Source: CADEED01 sp043747875
Lineage (GTDB): Bacteria; Pseudomonadota; Gammaproteobacteria; Steroidobacterales; Steroidobacteraceae
DNA: 64,000 nt
Assembly (NCBI GenBank): GCA_043747875.1
Contig: JAYTOI010000062.1
Location: forward strand, 1 to 64,000
Reading direction: 5' to 3'
The position numbers and the translations under genes are program-made. Below, one piece after another: positions 26,050-34,114 of the stretch (its first letter is position 1; each line of letters starts with the position of its first letter). The notes beneath the pieces are model-generated. The model was not told where the DNA came from and searched no databases. It was given only the letters and a program-made list of their open reading frames with translations.

Positions 26050-28056
26050 TCAGCTCGACTCGAACCGGTAGCTGAACTTGACCAGTAACTGCTCGTCGTC
26101 GCGCAGGCTGAAGCTGTCGCGCAGGCGTCCGCCGACATCGCCGGACGACGCTTCCCGCTCGAAGCCCCCGCGGCCGTACACCACGTATAGATAGGAGAGG
26201 GGCCCGAACTCGAAACGGTAGCGCAACTGCACGCCGAGATTGCGCACACTGAAGTCGTCGACGGGCTCGCCCGTCTCCTGCGCATGGCCGCCGACGACGC
26301 GATACGCCTGCTTGAGGGCGCCGTTCACCGCGACCGCCTGTAGTTTGAGGCGCAGCTCGTGGCGGTTGGCGACGTTCCAGGCGAAGCCCGCATTGAAATC
26401 GAGCTCGCGCCCGTCGAAGGTGCCGATGAGATTCTCGCGCTGCCACACCAGCCAGTCCGGCGTGCGGCTCACGAATACGCCGGCGTACAGGTTGAACGAG
26501 TCGCTGACGAAGTAGCGCGGCTCGACGCTTGCGCTGTAGCCGATCTCGTCGTTGCCCGCGAGGCCGCCGCTGTAAGCCTCGAGCTCGACGTGGTGGCCCC
26601 AGTTGCCCTGGCGCGGCCGGTCGAGCTCGAAGTAGCCGTTGAAGTTCGGCGGTCGCCAGAGCACGCCGTTACCGCGCGTCAGCAGGTCGTTGTAGCCCGC
26701 GCTGAATACATTGATCTGCGCATACTCGTAGCTGCCATTGCGCAGCCGGCTCTCACGGCTCAGGCGGAACTGATGGCTGGAGAGCTGGCCATGATCGTTG
26801 TAGTTGGTGGTGACGCGCGCGCGCCAGGCCTTGGAGGCGTAGCGCGACCCGGCCGGCAACTCGGTGAAGCGGCGATTCACCTGCCAGTGTAGATAGTTCG
26901 TGCTGTTGCGCGACAGATAGCCCGCGTCGTTCATCTCGAGCTCGTTGCCGAAGTGCATGGCGATCACCTGCTGGCGCCAGCCGTGGTCCATCTCGTAGTC
27001 GGCCCACAGCGTCGCGCCAGTATCGCGCACGTGTTCGCCGGCCATATCCGCTGCGGATCGGGAGATGTCGCTGCCGATGAATCGCGTGCGCACGTTCCAG
27101 CGCGGCGTCGGCCGCCAGTTGTGGTCGATGCCCACCACGGTGGCCGTGCGATCTAAGAACGGGCGCTCCACGTACGTTGCGAGCAGGCCGAGGTTCTGCT
27201 TGCTGAAGTCGCGGACCACCCGCGCGGCGGCGAAGGTGCGGCCGGCCGAGTCCGCCTCGTCCGCGCCGAACAACCCGAACTTCGTGTTGCCCAGGCTGCC
27301 GTTCAATTTCAACGCCGCGACGATGTCGCCGAGGCCCTGGCCGTCGTCCGCCGGACCGCCGACGCGGCGTGTGTAGAGGATCTGGCTGAAATCCGAGGGC
27401 GTCGTGAACTCGAACAGTCCCTGGTTCTCGGTGAAGAACGGCCGCTTGTCGGTGAAGAAGGTCTCGGTGGCGTCGAAGTTCACCACGAGGTCGTCGCTCT
27501 CCACCTGGCCGAAATCGGGATTCACCGTCGCGGTGAGCTGGAGCTGGCCGTTCGGTTTCCAGAACACGTCGACGCCGGCCTCCGCGTCTTGCGCGTTGCC
27601 CACGTTGTCGTACAGCCCCGAGACGTACGGCGTGATCGCCAGCAGTGCCTGAATGTAGTTAGTCACGGAGACCGGCGCGAAGTCGGACAGGAACCGCGGC
27701 CGCTCGAAGCTGGCGAGCGGCCACGCGGCGCGCTCGCCCGTCGTGCCCACGACCCGGTCCAGATAGATGCCGACGGTGCGCTCCCGGTCGGCGCCGCGCA
27801 TCGACGCGATGTGCCACGGGATGAGGATCTCGGCCGTCCAGCTTTCGGCATCGCCGCCCACCGCGTGCTTCCAGTTGCCATCCCAGTCCGAGTTGAAGTT
27901 GTTCTCGTTGGTGATGATGCCGTCGTAGATGCCGTCGGTGGAGCTCACGGTGAAGTCATAGCCCGTGCGGTGATCGCCGTCGAAGTGCAGGTGCTGCTGG
28001 CGCGGCCCGAGGACTTCGCCGGCCTCAACGAGGCGTACGCGAAGTTTTCCCCCGTC
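26050..28056 (-). pseudogene. DUF5916 outer-membrane barrel protein, 5' end damaged
   Basis: The minus strand encodes about 660 residues of a DUF5916/carbohydrate-binding family 9-like protein. Recognisable parts are 'YDFTVSSTDGIYDGIITNE', 'NWKHAVGGDAESWTAEILIP', 'LNPDFGQVESDDLVVNF'-like 'VNPDFGQVESDDLVVNFDAT', and 'TFFTDKRPFFTENQGLFEF'. A long C-terminal beta-barrel ends in Phe ('LLVKFSYRFESS'). Relatives begin with a signal peptide and a roughly 100-residue CBM9-like domain. Here recognisable sequence starts abruptly near 'GKLRVRLVEAGEVLG' at about 28056. No signal peptide or start codon is visible in this frame, and the open frame beyond runs antisense to the CBS gene. A deletion or frameshift near 28.0-28.2 kb is likely. 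The downstream frame is fully open, so the damage may be recent. Confidence 0.65.
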
Positions 28057-28381
28057 GCTCCACCGGTGCGTTCGGTGGCGAGACTCGGGCCTGACCTCGG
28101 CGCGATCCTGGTGTCGATCAGGATGACGGCGGTGATCGCTTCGCTGAGCTGAATGGGTACGGCATCGAGACGCCACTGAGTAGATAGTGAAGACAGCGGG
28201 TGCCAGGCGTACTGCCGCGTAGTTCGCCGGTGTCCGCAGCAATTTAACCTTTGGTTTCCGGCGCCGTCTTCCAGGCGATGGAGATGACTCCTGACGCTTG
28301 CCGCAGCGCTGTCCGACATTTCGTGCCCGGCGAGACGCGCATGGTTGGGTACCTCGACAGCACCTTGCCGGAGCGCGCGCG
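28057..28381. other. Gap upstream of the damaged DUF5916 gene
   Basis: This stretch lies between the divergent DUF5916 remnant and the CBS gene. Another minus frame continues through it ('QWRLDAVPIQLSEAITAVIL') and may be shifted remains of the DUF5916 N-terminus, but no signal peptide is evident. The CBS gene promoter must be here. Confidence 0.4.
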
Positions 28382-28795
28382 ATGAAAGTCAAAGAGATCA
28401 TGACCAGGCTCGTCACCGTGCTGCCGCCCGATGCGAGGCTTTCGGAAGTCGCACTCACCATGCGCGACCAGGATATTGGCGCGATTCCGATCGCGGACCA
28501 CGACCGGCTGGTGGGCATGGTGACGGATCGCGACCTGGTGGTGCGCGCGGTCGCCGACGGCGTCGATACGCGCAATCTCACCGCGCGCGATGTGATGTCG
28601 CGCGGCGTGTGCTACTGCTTCGAGGACCAGAGCGTCGCCGAGGTGCTCCACAAGATGGGGGGCAGTCAGGTGCGCCGGCTGCCGGTACTCGACGCGCGGC
28701 GCAAGCTCGTCGGCGTCGTGTCGCTCGGCGATGTGAGCATGACGCGCGAGGCGAGGGCGGGCGAGGCGCTGCGGGAGATCTCGCGGCCGCACTGA
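28382..28795 (+). CDS. Two-CBS-domain protein
   Basis: This 137-residue protein is essentially one Bateman module. CBS 1 is about 1-60 ('VKEIMTRLVTVLPPDARLSE', 'IPIADHDRLVGMVTDRDLVV') and CBS 2 is about 67-125 ('ARDVMSRGVCYCFEDQSVAE', 'RLPVLDARRKLVGVVSLGDV'). Start ATG 28382 has GGAG upstream; the longer open frame is not supported. Such modules bind adenine nucleotides and act as energy or ionic sensors. There is no fused effector domain, so its partner is unknown. A REP-like hairpin follows the stop within 6 bases. Confidence 0.9.
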   Translation: MKVKEIMTRLVTVLPPDARLSEVALTMRDQDIGAIPIADHDRLVGMVTDRDLVVRAVADGVDTRNLTARDVMSRGVCYCFEDQSVAEVLHKMGGSQVRRLPVLDARRKLVGVVSLGDVSMTREARAGEALREISRPH

Positions 28796-28800
28796 GGAAC

Positions 28801-28879
28801 AAAGGGGACAGATCTGTTTATCGGCCCGGCGCCACGGCCCTGGTTCACGTCCAGCCCGGTAAACAGATCTGTCCCCTTT
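28801..28879. repeat. REP/REPIN-like inverted repeat, also a likely terminator
   Basis: A perfect 20-bp inverted repeat has arms 28801-28820 (AAAGGGGACAGATCTGTTTA) and 28860-28879. They are separated by a GC-rich 39-base spacer that itself holds CCCGGCGCC-type complementarity. The right arm runs into CCCCTTTTTCC. It sits between the convergent CBS and OmpA-fusion genes. Sequences of the AAAGGGGACAGAT type are familiar as dispersed REP-like elements in gammaproteobacteria mobilised by RAYT transposases; that link is from general knowledge. It probably also ends transcription from both sides. Confidence 0.75.
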
Positions 28880-28895
28880 TTCCTTTCCGCTTACG

Positions 28896-30608
28896 TCACT
28901 CGATCGTGAACCACTGCACTTCGACGCGCCGGTTCTGCGCACTATCTCCACCCGACGGCTCTTCCCACCCGCGCCCAACTGCCTCGACGCGCGACTTGTC
29001 GATATCGGGAAATTTCGCGCGCAGCGCGTCGGCCACCGACATGGCACGCTGGCGCGACAGCTCCATCGCCTTCATCGCCATGCTCTGCACGAGCTGGTCG
29101 CCGCCTTGCTGGCGGAATTCCGCGACGCGCGCGTTGTCGACGTGGCCGCGCAGCAGCACGGTGGAGCCGGGGCTCACCTGCAGGAAACGCTTGATGGTCT
29201 GCAGATATTCCTGATTCTGCGGCGCGTTCTTGTCGAGATTCGACGAGTTGGCCTCGAAGAAGAATCGAATGTCCTTGCTGAGCAGCGGATCGCCCTCGAG
29301 CGCCGCCTGCGTCGCCGTGCGGATCGGCGCGATCGCGATCTTCTGCTCGGCGAACGGGCTGCGCTTCGACAGCACATCCAGGTAGCTGGTTTCGACGAAC
29401 CGCGACGGATCCGACGGATTCTTGATGACGCTGCCGTACGCGAGCACCGAGGACTGGAAGATGCCGCCGAAGGAGCCGGCGGAGTCGATGGTGCCCGCGA
29501 AGAAGGCGCGGTTCTCGGGCAGGTTCGACAGGTGCACGTGCGCGAGCTCGTCGCGCGCTTCCTCTTCGGTCCACTTGAACGCTTTGGCGACGACGGAAAT
29601 ATTTGCGGCCTGATCGTTGCGCAGCCGCCGGTTGCCCTCGAGAATCCCGTGTACGAGGCCCTGCACCATCTTCGGATTCGCGTTGGCGAAGCCCTTGTTC
29701 ACGGCCAGCACGTCGGCGACCACCAGCAAGTTGCGGTTCGACACCAGCACTTTCGCGGCGCCGTTCGAGGCTTCGACCACTTCGTCGGTCTTCGGCGTCC
29801 ATCCCACGCAGCCGTTCAGACGCGCATTGCCGCGTGCCAGCTCGTGTTGATAGGCGTCGCAGGCCACGAACGCGTCCTCGTAGAACACCAGGCCCAGCGA
29901 GCCGGCCGCCGGTTTGGAGTCGAGATCGCGCAGTACGGTCACGGGCACGCCCGCCTCCTGCGCCAGATAGCGGATGAAGAATTCGCTCTCGTTGAACTGC
30001 GACGCGGCCAGCGTCTTGCCCTTGAGCGCGTTCACCGACACGATGCCCTTGTCGACGACGACCATGTCCGCACCGCGCGAATACCCGAGCTGGATCGGCA
30101 CGATGGCGTCGAACTGCCGGCCGAGCACGGCGAGCGCGTCGGTGGTGGTGGCGGTGGCCGCGAGGCGGCCGTTGTTGAGCGGGCTCCAGGTCTCGCTCTC
30201 GCTCATCGAGATCTGCACCTTGAAGCCGTACTCCTTCGCGAAGAAGGAGTCGTTGTTGGGTTCGAGTCCACCGTTCGCGACTATCAGGCCGCCGTATCCC
30301 GCGTATTCGCTGATGTCGATGCGCAGGACGTTGTCCTTCGGCACATACGTGTTCGCGGCTTCGAGCGTCGGCGTGCCGGTCACCGGCTCGATGGGTGTGG
30401 GCGCATCGCCCGCGGGGGCCGGCGGCGCGTCAGGCTCGTCGCCAGCCGCGGGTTGCTGCGCGGAGGTAGTTTGCCCCGGCCCGGACGGCGGTGCGGTTGA
30501 CGCGCTTTTCTTCCCGAGCCATAGCCACAGTCCCAGCCCGACGATGCCCACTAACAAGAGCAGCGTGATGATGTTGCCGGCGGCGGAGCCGCGTTGACGA
30601 ACGACCAT
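28896..30608 (-). CDS. Periplasmic substrate-binding domain fused to OmpA-like domain
   Basis: This 570-residue protein has an N-terminal membrane anchor ('IITLLLLVGIVGLGLWLWLG') and a Pro/Ala-rich linker. A type-2 solute-binding fold spans about 85-430 ('LRIDISEYAGYGGLIVANGG', 'GADMVVVDKGIVSVNALKGK', 'NLLVVADVLAVNKGFANANP'), like NMT1/phosphate/taurine binders. An OmpA-like peptidoglycan-binding domain spans about 444-569 ('DIRFFFEANSSNLDKN', 'STVLLRGHVDNARV', 'SAQNRRVEVQWF'). Start ATG 30608 has GAGGAGA upstream. It is last in the pspA-AAA-coiled-coil operon. No ABC permease is present, so it more likely senses a ligand and ties the complex to peptidoglycan than feeds a transporter (inference). 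Confidence 0.85.
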   Translation of the reverse strand: MVVRQRGSAAGNIITLLLLVGIVGLGLWLWLGKKSASTAPPSGPGQTTSAQQPAAGDEPDAPPAPAGDAPTPIEPVTGTPTLEAANTYVPKDNVLRIDISEYAGYGGLIVANGGLEPNNDSFFAKEYGFKVQISMSESETWSPLNNGRLAATATTTDALAVLGRQFDAIVPIQLGYSRGADMVVVDKGIVSVNALKGKTLAASQFNESEFFIRYLAQEAGVPVTVLRDLDSKPAAGSLGLVFYEDAFVACDAYQHELARGNARLNGCVGWTPKTDEVVEASNGAAKVLVSNRNLLVVADVLAVNKGFANANPKMVQGLVHGILEGNRRLRNDQAANISVVAKAFKWTEEEARDELAHVHLSNLPENRAFFAGTIDSAGSFGGIFQSSVLAYGSVIKNPSDPSRFVETSYLDVLSKRSPFAEQKIAIAPIRTATQAALEGDPLLSKDIRFFFEANSSNLDKNAPQNQEYLQTIKRFLQVSPGSTVLLRGHVDNARVAEFRQQGGDQLVQSMAMKAMELSRQRAMSVADALRAKFPDIDKSRVEAVGRGWEEPSGGDSAQNRRVEVQWFTIE

Positions 30609-30634
30609 TGTGTCTCTCCTCGACTTGGTAACAC

Positions 30635-31504
30635 TCACTCCGAAACCTTCTGCGCGCGCTTGCCCGAGCCGCGCTTCACCGTCAGCATGTCCGCCGGCGC
30701 CGGTTCATCGTTGACCAGCCCCCCGAACAGCTCGCTTTGATCCTTGAGCCAGCGGTTGGCCTCGTTGAGCGAAGCCGACAGGGCGTCGAGCGAGGAACCG
30801 ATGCTGTTCTCGTCGCTGACCAGCAGCGCCTGCTCGCGCACCAGCGACACCTGTTGGCGCAGGCGGCCGAGCTCGGCATCCACGAGTTCGAGGCGGCGCT
30901 CGGCATCCTTGTGCGCGGCACGACGTGACTTGATGACCTCGAGCTGCTGCTCGAGGCTGCGACGCAGCTCGTCGTCGGCATCGCTCTCGGCGATGCGCGC
31001 GCGGCAACGCGTTTCCTGCTCGTCGAGGCTGCTGCGCTCGCGGTCGGCCACTGCGATGACTTCGAGGAACGAGCCGCGCGCGCTCAGTAGTTTGAGGTGC
31101 AGCCAGGCCATCTGGCGCACGTCGCCGATCTGCGATTGCGTGGCCCGCGAGCGCTGCAGCAGCCCGACGATCTCCGCTGCTTCGCGCTCGATGTCGTACT
31201 GGTGCGACTGGGACGTGGAATCGAGGCTCGCGAGCATGTGTTCGTAGCGCGCGTTGCCGTCGCCGTCGCCGAATCCGGCTTCCGCGTCGATGAACTTCCG
31301 GAAGCGCTCGTTGCGCGACAGCCACCACAGGTACAGGCCCTCGATGCCCACGCCCACCAGCCACAGGCCGGGGTTCACCAGCGCACCTAACAACCCGAAC
31401 GCCCCGATGCCGAACCAGTTGGGCGGGATCGGCATGCCGAACGGCTTCGCGTTGAACGCGGCGGCGAGATAGGAGGGGCGCCCGCCATCGGAACCAGCAT
31501 TCAT
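30635..31504 (-). CDS. Membrane-anchored coiled-coil protein of the PspA-AAA operon
   Basis: This 289-residue protein has one hydrophobic hairpin near the N-terminus ('WFGIGAFGLLGALVNPGLWL', 'VGVGIEGLYLWWLSRNERF', about 30-70). Most of the rest is coiled coil ('YDIEREAAEIVGLLQRSRAT', 'LEQQLEVIKSRRAAHKDAER', 'RLELVDAELGRLRQQVSLVR') with a basic end. I give ATG 31504. GTG 31513 is an alternative that overlaps the AAA gene stop as GTGA, and either start implies coupled translation. It probably forms the membrane scaffold between cytoplasmic PspA/AAA and the periplasmic SBP-OmpA protein. I recognise no named family. Confidence 0.75.
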   Translation of the reverse strand: MNAGSDGGRPSYLAAAFNAKPFGMPIPPNWFGIGAFGLLGALVNPGLWLVGVGIEGLYLWWLSRNERFRKFIDAEAGFGDGDGNARYEHMLASLDSTSQSHQYDIEREAAEIVGLLQRSRATQSQIGDVRQMAWLHLKLLSARGSFLEVIAVADRERSSLDEQETRCRARIAESDADDELRRSLEQQLEVIKSRRAAHKDAERRLELVDAELGRLRQQVSLVREQALLVSDENSIGSSLDALSASLNEANRWLKDQSELFGGLVNDEPAPADMLTVKRGSGKRAQKVSE

Positions 31505-31509
31505 CGCGT

Positions 31510-33198
31510 TCACCGCGCCGCGCCTTCTTGACCGACCGCCATCGCGCGGAATGCCGGCGGCACGAAGCCCAGGTCCGTGGCCTCGCGGATCGCGATGCGC
31601 ATCTGGAATTCGAGCACGTCGGCGGGCACCGGGTTCTGGTAGCCGACCAGGCTGGCATCGAGCGCCGCGCCTCCCGGCACGTTCTGTGTCTTGGAATGGC
31701 GATACGCCTTGACCACCAGCGCTTCGGCGGCGCCGGGCGTCAGCAGGATCGGCATGCGCGGCTCGAGCTTTGCGAGGTCCGCAGGCTCGAGCGCGAGTCC
31801 GTAGCGTTTCGCCAGCGCGCCGATGAGCTGCGCGCTCTCTGCCGGCGTGCTGGTCGGCAGCAGCGGCACCTTCACGTCGACGCGCCCCGGGCGTTTCAGA
31901 TCGACCTCGATGAGGTCGGGACGCGAGGAGGCGAGCAGCCACAACACGCGGCCGCGGTTGCCGCTGTCCGACATCTCCTGCGCGATCATCGAGTAGATGC
32001 GGCCCGACAAGCCGCTGTCGCTGCCGCCGGATTCGCGCTTGCCGAGCGTCTGGTCCGCCTCGTCGATGAACACCATGCAGCGCCCGAGTGCGCGGATCAG
32101 TCGGAAAATCTTCTCGAGGTTACCCTCGGAGGAGCCCACCCAGCGATCGCGGAAATTCTTGAGCTTCACGACCGGCACGCCGGCCTCGCCCGCGAGACAC
32201 TCGACCAGGAACGTCTTGCCCGTGCCGACCGGTCCGCAGAGTAGATAGCCCATCGGCAGCGCCTTCAGATCGCCGGCGCGCCACAGCTGGATGTCCTGAC
32301 GCAGCCAGGTCTTCAGCGCTTCCTGCCCGTGGTAGTCGGCCAGCGTGCGCCGGGGTTCGATGAACTCGACCAGCCCGGCCGAGTCACGCTCGACGATCTC
32401 CTTCTTGAGACGCGCGAGATCGGCGGTCCCCAGGGGGGTTTTCTGGTGGTGACGTACCTTGAGCAGATTCTCGAGGCTGGTCACCGTGACGCCGGCCAGC
32501 GCGCCGGCCAGCTCGGAAGTTTGATAGGTGGGCGGGAAGGCTTCCTTCAACGGCTTCGACATCAGCGCCAGCGCCACATCGAGCGCTGCGGTGTCGGGCA
32601 GCGGTACGCGCACGCGCGTGGTGTGCGCGGAACTGCCGATCAGCGGCTCGACGTCGTTGAGATTGTCGGCGATCAGCAGGCTGGTGAACGCGAGCTCGGT
32701 GAATGGCGACTCGCTGGCCCAGTCGCGCAGCAGGCTGGTGACGCTGCCGTGCTCGAAGCCCGAGCCGTCGGCGGGGATGATGTGATCGACGCCGCGCAGG
32801 ATCACCGAGACGTTCGGAATCTTTTCCTTCGTCAGCGTGCGCAGGTTGCCGAGGTAGCGCAGGTATCGGCCGATCCACTGCACGGACTGCAGCGGCTCGC
32901 GCATGCGGCTCTTGAGGTCCGCGCCCTGCCATTTCTCGACGTGCGTGCCGCCGCGCTCGATGGCGAGGCCGTTGCCGAGGTCGTACGTCAGCACGACGTC
33001 GAAATCCTTCAGCAGCGTCTGCTCGAGGTAGTCGGCGAGGTTGACGAACGTCGCGCCGGAGGCGCGCGCATCGGAAGAGCTGCCCACGACCAGCTTGTCG
33101 TGCACGTTGCCGAACAGGATGAACTGGTTGGACGCGCCGCTCTCGTAGGCGAGCGCGAGATCGGCGGCCCAGGCGGGCGCGTTGGTCGGGGCGGGCAC
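31510..33198 (-). CDS. AAA+ ATPase (FtsH/CDC48-like core) of the PspA operon
   Basis: This 562-residue protein has Walker A 'GPVGTGKT' at 322-329, Walker B 'MVFIDEADQ' at about 375-383, sensor region 'LWLLASSRPDLIEVDLKRPG', and an arginine-finger-like 'RPGRVD'. The first 270 residues are a separate domain that begins 'LALAYESGASNQFILFGNVH' and includes a decayed P-loop-like second ATPase fold ('FTSLLIADNLNDVEPLIGSS'). No protease HExxH motif is present, so it is a remodelling ATPase, not FtsH. The start is GTG 33198. It lies 44 bases after pspA. By analogy with PspF/Vps4-ESCRT pairs it may remodel PspA polymers, which is inference. Confidence 0.88.
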   Translation of the reverse strand: MPAPTNAPAWAADLALAYESGASNQFILFGNVHDKLVVGSSSDARASGATFVNLADYLEQTLLKDFDVVLTYDLGNGLAIERGGTHVEKWQGADLKSRMREPLQSVQWIGRYLRYLGNLRTLTKEKIPNVSVILRGVDHIIPADGSGFEHGSVTSLLRDWASESPFTELAFTSLLIADNLNDVEPLIGSSAHTTRVRVPLPDTAALDVALALMSKPLKEAFPPTYQTSELAGALAGVTVTSLENLLKVRHHQKTPLGTADLARLKKEIVERDSAGLVEFIEPRRTLADYHGQEALKTWLRQDIQLWRAGDLKALPMGYLLCGPVGTGKTFLVECLAGEAGVPVVKLKNFRDRWVGSSEGNLEKIFRLIRALGRCMVFIDEADQTLGKRESGGSDSGLSGRIYSMIAQEMSDSGNRGRVLWLLASSRPDLIEVDLKRPGRVDVKVPLLPTSTPAESAQLIGALAKRYGLALEPADLAKLEPRMPILLTPGAAEALVVKAYRHSKTQNVPGGAALDASLVGYQNPVPADVLEFQMRIAIREATDLGFVPPAFRAMAVGQEGAAR

Positions 33199-33242
33199 TG
33201 GCGCCTGTCCCTAACTACTTTCCCGGCCAACTATCCTGGCGC

Positions 33243-34001
33243 TCACTGACCTTGCAATTTCTCGGTGGGTTTCTCGGTGGCACCCATCGAGCGCTCGGCC
33301 GGTGCGGGCGCGGCGGCGCCCTGGATGGAGATGCCCTCGCGCGCGGCGAAGTCCGCGAGTGCCTGGTCGGCCAGCGCGGTCATCTCGGCTTCCTTGATAT
33401 CGACGCCCGTCATGTCCACGGAGTCCTTGGCGACGCGCGCCCGGCCGGCGGCCTTGTCGCGCTCTTCCGTGACCATGGATTCGAGGCGGTTGAGCGTGTC
33501 GCCCGCACCGCCGATGTTGGTGATCATGCCGGCCGACATCTCGTGCAGCTCGGCCATGGCCTGCTTCATGCGCATGTCGTTGATGGCGCCCTTGAGGCTT
33601 TCGATCTTGGCGCGTGCGGTCTGCACGGCGACGTCGCGCGCTTTCACGAGGTTCTTGTAAGTGGTCTCGGCCTGCTCGAGCTGGGTGCGGTTCTCGGCGA
33701 GCTGCTGCTCGACGCTTTGCAGACGCAGCGCGTATTGCCCGGCGGCGGTGTTGTTGCCGGCGCGCAGGTGCGCGGTGGCCTTGGCGCGCAGGTCTTTCTG
33801 CTCGGCTTCGAGCTTGCGCACCTGGCTCATGAGGCGCTCGGACAGACCAGCGTGCGATGCCAGGCCCATGTTGAAGTTGCCGACCTGCTTGCGCAGATTT
33901 TCCTGTTCCAGCTCGAGCAAGGCCTCGGGGTTGCGGCGCTCGATGCCCGAGACGAACAGCGACATGAAACCTCTGAACAGATTGGCAATGCGGCCGAACA
34001 T
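33243..34001 (-). CDS. pspA: PspA/IM30 (Vipp1/ESCRT-III-like) membrane-remodelling protein
   Basis: This 252-residue PspA-family protein has an N-terminal amphipathic helix ('FGRIANLFRGFMSLFVSGIE'), long helical hairpins ('LEQENLRKQVGNFNMGL', 'VRKLEAEQKDLRAKATAHLR', 'LQSVEQQLAENRTQLEQAET') and a Pro/Ala-rich C-terminal tail with 'ERSMGATEKPTEKLQGQ'. Start ATG 34001 has GGAGGGAG upstream; the open frame to 34067 is not family-like. PspA proteins bind stressed inner membrane and form helical rods. It is the first gene of the four-gene operon and is divergent from an M20 peptidase gene. Confidence 0.9.
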   Translation of the reverse strand: MFGRIANLFRGFMSLFVSGIERRNPEALLELEQENLRKQVGNFNMGLASHAGLSERLMSQVRKLEAEQKDLRAKATAHLRAGNNTAAGQYALRLQSVEQQLAENRTQLEQAETTYKNLVKARDVAVQTARAKIESLKGAINDMRMKQAMAELHEMSAGMITNIGGAGDTLNRLESMVTEERDKAAGRARVAKDSVDMTGVDIKEAEMTALADQALADFAAREGISIQGAAAPAPAERSMGATEKPTEKLQGQ

Positions 34002-34114
34002 GATCTCCCTCCGCCCATGGACCGCGCGCGCGCGGCGAGTGGCAAGAATAAGGGTAGGGGGTAGCAATGCAAGTGCCGCGGTAAGATGGCGGCAAAACCT
34101 CTCCCGGGATACCC

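Noticed and set aside
24492..26285. 597-residue form of the RarD frame
   Set aside because: The N-terminal half is antisense to the glutathione peroxidase gene; RarD proteins begin at the Met at 25430.
28382..28581. Extension of the DUF5916 frame to 28581
   Set aside because: The extra residues are read antisense through the CBS gene and are Ser/Arg-rich without signal peptide.
31510..33198. AAA+ protein as FtsH protease
   Set aside because: There are no transmembrane helices and no HExxH protease motif.
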